Source: Thalassovita taeanensis
Lineage (GTDB): Bacteria; Pseudomonadota; Alphaproteobacteria; Rhodobacterales; Rhodobacteraceae
Reading direction: 5' to 3'
DNA length: 64,000 bases
Assembly (NCBI RefSeq): GCF_900110775.1
Contig: NZ_FOEP01000016.1
Location: 1-64,000 of the forward strand
Shown here one piece after another: positions 61,684 to 64,000 of this stretch (position 1 is its first letter; every line of letters begins with the position of its first letter). Position numbers and translations under genes: made by a program. The notes below the pieces were generated by a model. It did not search any database and was not told the origin of the DNA. It worked only from the letters and a program-made list of their open reading frames with translations.

Positions 61684-62523
61684 ATGCTGAAAATCATCGT
61701 CATGAGCGACGTTCATATCCTGCCCGAAGGGGTCGTGAAGCACGGCCTGGATACGTCGGAACGCTTTGCGATTGCCATTGATGACGCCAACACGTTCCAC
61801 GATGACGCGGATCTGTGCATCTATGCCGGCGACATCGCCGACGAGGGCGACGCGGCGTCGTATGCCCGGTTCGAGGCGCTGCGCGCGGGCAATCCCATCC
61901 CGTCTTTCGTGATGATGGGCAACCATGACAACCGCCCGACCTATCTTGAGACCGCCAGCGACCCGATGGTGGATGACAACGGGTTTGTTCAGGGGATCGC
62001 CGATATCAAGGGCTACCGCGTTATCATGCTGGACAGTTCCGAACCCGGCCGCGTTGATGGCGTCTTGTGCAATGATCGCCTTGCGTGGCTTGCGGCGCGG
62101 CTGGCCGAGGCGAAAGATCGCGATCTTCCGGTGATCCTTGTGCTGCATCACCCCGCAAACCGCCTGCATATGCCGGTTGATACCTACGGGCTGACGGATG
62201 CCGACAAGCTTGCCTCGGTTCTGCTGGAGAGCGGCGCGCGCATCGCGCAGATCGTGGCCGGGCATTGCCACATTCCGACCGCCGGCAGCTGGCACGGAAT
62301 TCCGGTCGCGACGATTTCGGGAAACCAGCACCGCGTCGGGCTTCATCTGCGTAACATGACCCGGCAACAGCCGTGTTACGAAGGGGCGGCGCAATTTGCG
62401 GTGCTTCTGGCCACGACATCAGGCGTGACCGTGCATTTCCACAACTACGTGGACCGCAATGTTCAGCTTCCCGATGCGATGTTCCCGTGGAAGCGCGTGC
62501 AGAAATTTGGCCCCGAGGACTGA
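61684..62523 (+). CDS. GpdQ-like metallophosphoesterase, second copy
   Basis: A 279-residue cytoplasmic phosphoesterase, paralogue of the one at 55382. Motifs: SDVH (D9, H11), GD (D50), GNHD (N80, H81), LHH (H155), GHCH (H194, H196). Both begin with a near-identical strand and H-x-x-P-E-G. The region after about residue 96, which lines the active site in this family, differs, so the substrate may differ. It ends the Opp-like operon (CGGAGAC 7 bases upstream). Probably hydrolyses an organophosphate brought in by that transporter. Confidence 0.88.
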   Translation: MLKIIVMSDVHILPEGVVKHGLDTSERFAIAIDDANTFHDDADLCIYAGDIADEGDAASYARFEALRAGNPIPSFVMMGNHDNRPTYLETASDPMVDDNGFVQGIADIKGYRVIMLDSSEPGRVDGVLCNDRLAWLAARLAEAKDRDLPVILVLHHPANRLHMPVDTYGLTDADKLASVLLESGARIAQIVAGHCHIPTAGSWHGIPVATISGNQHRVGLHLRNMTRQQPCYEGAAQFAVLLATTSGVTVHFHNYVDRNVQLPDAMFPWKRVQKFGPED

Positions 62524-62719
62524 ACATCGTGCAGCGGTCGTTTTCTGTTGGTTGTGTCGCAAATCGCGGGGCTCGTTTTACGGTCATTGGATGGTCCAAG
62601 CTTCGCGCCGGAGAGAGCAAAAATTTATTCGATAAATCCGACGCCTGGGGCTGGTTTCCGTATCATCGCAATCCCCATATTCACGTGGGGTGGATCACCC
62701 ACCTGCGAGGATCGCTGAA

Positions 62720-63640
62720 TTGGATTACTTCTATGTCTTGGCCGGATTGGTCGGTCTGTTCCTTGGCGGCGAGGCGTTGGTGCGCGGCAGCGTCGGAATC
62801 GCACGGCGCTTGGCGATTCCACCGCTTTTGATCGGCCTTACGGTGGTGGGGTTCGGGACCTCCACACCAGAGCTTCTGGTGTCGGTCGATGCGGCCTTGC
62901 GCGGAGTGCCGGACATCGCTGTTGGCAATATCATCGGATCGAACATCGCCAACGTCCTGCTGATCGTCGGGATCACAAGCCTCGTGTGGCCGATCCGTGT
63001 TTCGGGGGCCACGCTTCGCCGGGACACTGCGGTCATGGTTGCGGCGGCGGTTGCATTGGTTCCGATCTTCGCCTTGGGTCAGATCGGACGGGTTTCCGGC
63101 GGGTTGCTGGTGGCCTGCCTTGCGGGCTATTTGATCTGGGCCTATCGCCAGCCTGGTGAAGCCGTCACAGACACCCTCGACCTGCCGCCCTCTGCCTCTG
63201 TTCTGGTATCCGGGCTGTGGGTGGTCGTGGGGCTTGTGGCGCTGATGTTTGGCGCGCGTTTTCTGGTGGACGGCGCGGTTTCGATCGCGCGGGGGTTCGG
63301 CGTTTCCGAGGCATTTATCGGCCTGACAATCGTCGCGGTGGGCACGTCCCTTCCCGAACTGGCGACCTCTGTCATCGCGGCGTTTCGGCGGCAGTCCGAG
63401 ATTGCCATCGGAAACGTCATCGGGTCGAACATCTTCAACGTGTTGGGCATCCTTGGCGTCACCGCAGTGATTGCCCCGGTTCCCGTGGCCGAGCGGTTCC
63501 TTGGCTTCGACCTGCCGATCATGATCGCGGTGTCTGTGGGTCTTGCCGCCCTGCTGCTGACCCGCCCGGTTATCGGGCGATGGACAGGCTTGGCCGTTCT
63601 GGTCGGCTATGCCGCATATCTATGGGCGGCACAGGGGTGA
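62720..63640 (+). CDS. CaCA-family Na+/Ca2+ (K+-dependent) antiporter
   Basis: A 306-residue membrane protein with two alpha repeats: VVGFGTSTPELLVSVDAALRG with NIIGSNIANVLLI and IVAVGTSLPELATSVIAAFRR with NVIGSNIFNVLGI. These carry the ion-binding acidic and polar residues of cation/Ca2+ exchangers such as YrbG. The start is taken as TTG 62720 with GAGG 9 bases before; a GTG at 62690 in the same frame is possible. It is about 200 bases after the second phosphoesterase operon and likely separate. Confidence 0.9.
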   Translation: MDYFYVLAGLVGLFLGGEALVRGSVGIARRLAIPPLLIGLTVVGFGTSTPELLVSVDAALRGVPDIAVGNIIGSNIANVLLIVGITSLVWPIRVSGATLRRDTAVMVAAAVALVPIFALGQIGRVSGGLLVACLAGYLIWAYRQPGEAVTDTLDLPPSASVLVSGLWVVVGLVALMFGARFLVDGAVSIARGFGVSEAFIGLTIVAVGTSLPELATSVIAAFRRQSEIAIGNVIGSNIFNVLGILGVTAVIAPVPVAERFLGFDLPIMIAVSVGLAALLLTRPVIGRWTGLAVLVGYAAYLWAAQG

Positions 63641-63698
63641 TAGAAAGGCGGCCTGAGGGTGGGCGTTTTTTTGGGGGGGGCTTCTTTCCTAGTAATTT

Positions 63699-63739
63699 AC
63701 TCGGAATACTCGGATTGACATTGTTGAATCATTTTGTCA
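63699..63739 (+). promoter_or_regulatory. Repeats in the promoter region of the imelysin-like gene
   Basis: ACTCGGAAT and ACTCGGATT are adjacent 9-bp direct repeats (63699-63716). TGACA (63716-63720) and TGTCA (63735-63739) form an inverted repeat. TTGACA at 63715 could be a -35 element. Imelysin genes are usually iron-controlled, so a metal-regulator site is plausible but is not identified. Confidence 0.35.
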
Positions 63740-63814
63740 GGTATGGCGCAATCCAGCCACCCAGGGCGACTCGCCGGGGAAGCCCGGAAACTTGCACATC
63801 AGGGATGCCAGATA

Positions 63815-64000
63815 TGATCAGACTTCTATCCACAACAACACTCGCAACACTTTTCGCAACGTCCGCGATGGCGACCGACAAGGCGGCGGTTCTGGATACC
63901 TATGCCAATATCGCCGAGGCGAAATACGCCGATAGCCTGACTACCGCGCTTCGTCTGCAGGATGCTGTTGAGGCGCTGATCGCGACCCCGTCGGCCGAAG
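63815..64000 (+). CDS. Imelysin (peptidase M75 / IrpA) family protein, N-terminal part
   Basis: The frame runs off the window after 62 codons. It has a signal peptide (MIRLLSTTTLATLFATSAMA) followed by VLDTYANIAEAKYADSLTTALRLQDAVEAL, the start typical of periplasmic imelysin-like proteins (iron-regulated protein A, ICMP). AGGGAT lies 8 bases before the ATG. The GxHxxE-type motif and C-terminus are outside the window, so activity cannot be assessed. Confidence 0.8.

Overview
This window looks like a chromosomal segment of a Rhodobacterales (Roseobacter-group) alphaproteobacterium. The basis is high GC outside one island, the riboflavin block nrdR-ribD / ribE / ribB-ribH-nusB, a dnaG-rpoD pair, a heterotetrameric sarcosine oxidase operon soxBDAG, and many ATGA or TGATG gene overlaps. 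A short intergenic word (GAGTATTTGGATCAGAAAG and variants) recurs six times. No species call is made.

Left part (1-6.2 kb): the window opens in the first codons of an IS3-type transposase, followed by a small XRE regulator. Next comes about 1.2 kb of apparently non-coding DNA that repeats AGCCC/GGGCT words. A universal stress protein coupled to an AGCS Na+/amino-acid symporter follows, then small hypothetical genes and an ECF sigma / anti-sigma pair.

Housekeeping block (6.2-21.9 kb): riboflavin synthesis and nusB on the minus strand are interrupted by plus-strand capsule genes (kpsS-like, a Wza/KpsD-like lipoprotein, kpsC-like). Then come nrdR, a small exported protein, rpoD and dnaG. The RibB protein has a C-terminal GTP-cyclohydrolase-II-like domain without its zinc cysteines. 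Four-copy 11-bp tandem arrays lie just after rpoD and just before dnaG.

Middle (22-36 kb): soxBDAG (sarcosine demethylation to glycine and methylene-THF); three Tad-type pseudopilin/TadG genes; a TetR regulator with a candidate operator; a small lipoprotein; hom, a ceramidase-family protein and recJ.

Integrated island (36.2-44.5 kb): an approximately 8.3-kb element sits in the 3' end of tRNA-Glu(TTC), bounded by a 17-bp repeat. It carries a P4-type integrase, an AlpA-like regulator, a PrimPol-type primase overlapping a RecA-like helicase/RepA, and a dense GGGACA/TGTCCC iteron-like array. A six-gene hypothetical operon and two genes next to the tRNA complete it. It has no recognisable virion genes and resembles a phage satellite or PICI-like island. 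Four pairs of TACTACA-like half-sites with 11-bp spacing precede its transcription units. Just outside the right end lies a decayed PIN-like pseudogene.

Right part (45.4-64 kb): a DUF1190 / glutathionylspermidine-synthase-like pair, an SLC13-type permease and a YegD-like Hsp70. Two consecutive ABC-transporter operons follow. The first is Ugp-like (binding protein, ATPase, two permeases), the second Opp/Dpp-like (binding protein, two ATPases, two permeases). Each ends with a paralogous GpdQ-like metallophosphoesterase, and each is preceded by a 7-4-7 sequence resembling a PHO box. I read this as a twin uptake-and-hydrolysis system for phosphodiesters under phosphate control; the sequence supports that but does not prove it. 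The window ends with a CaCA cation antiporter and the start of an imelysin-family gene.
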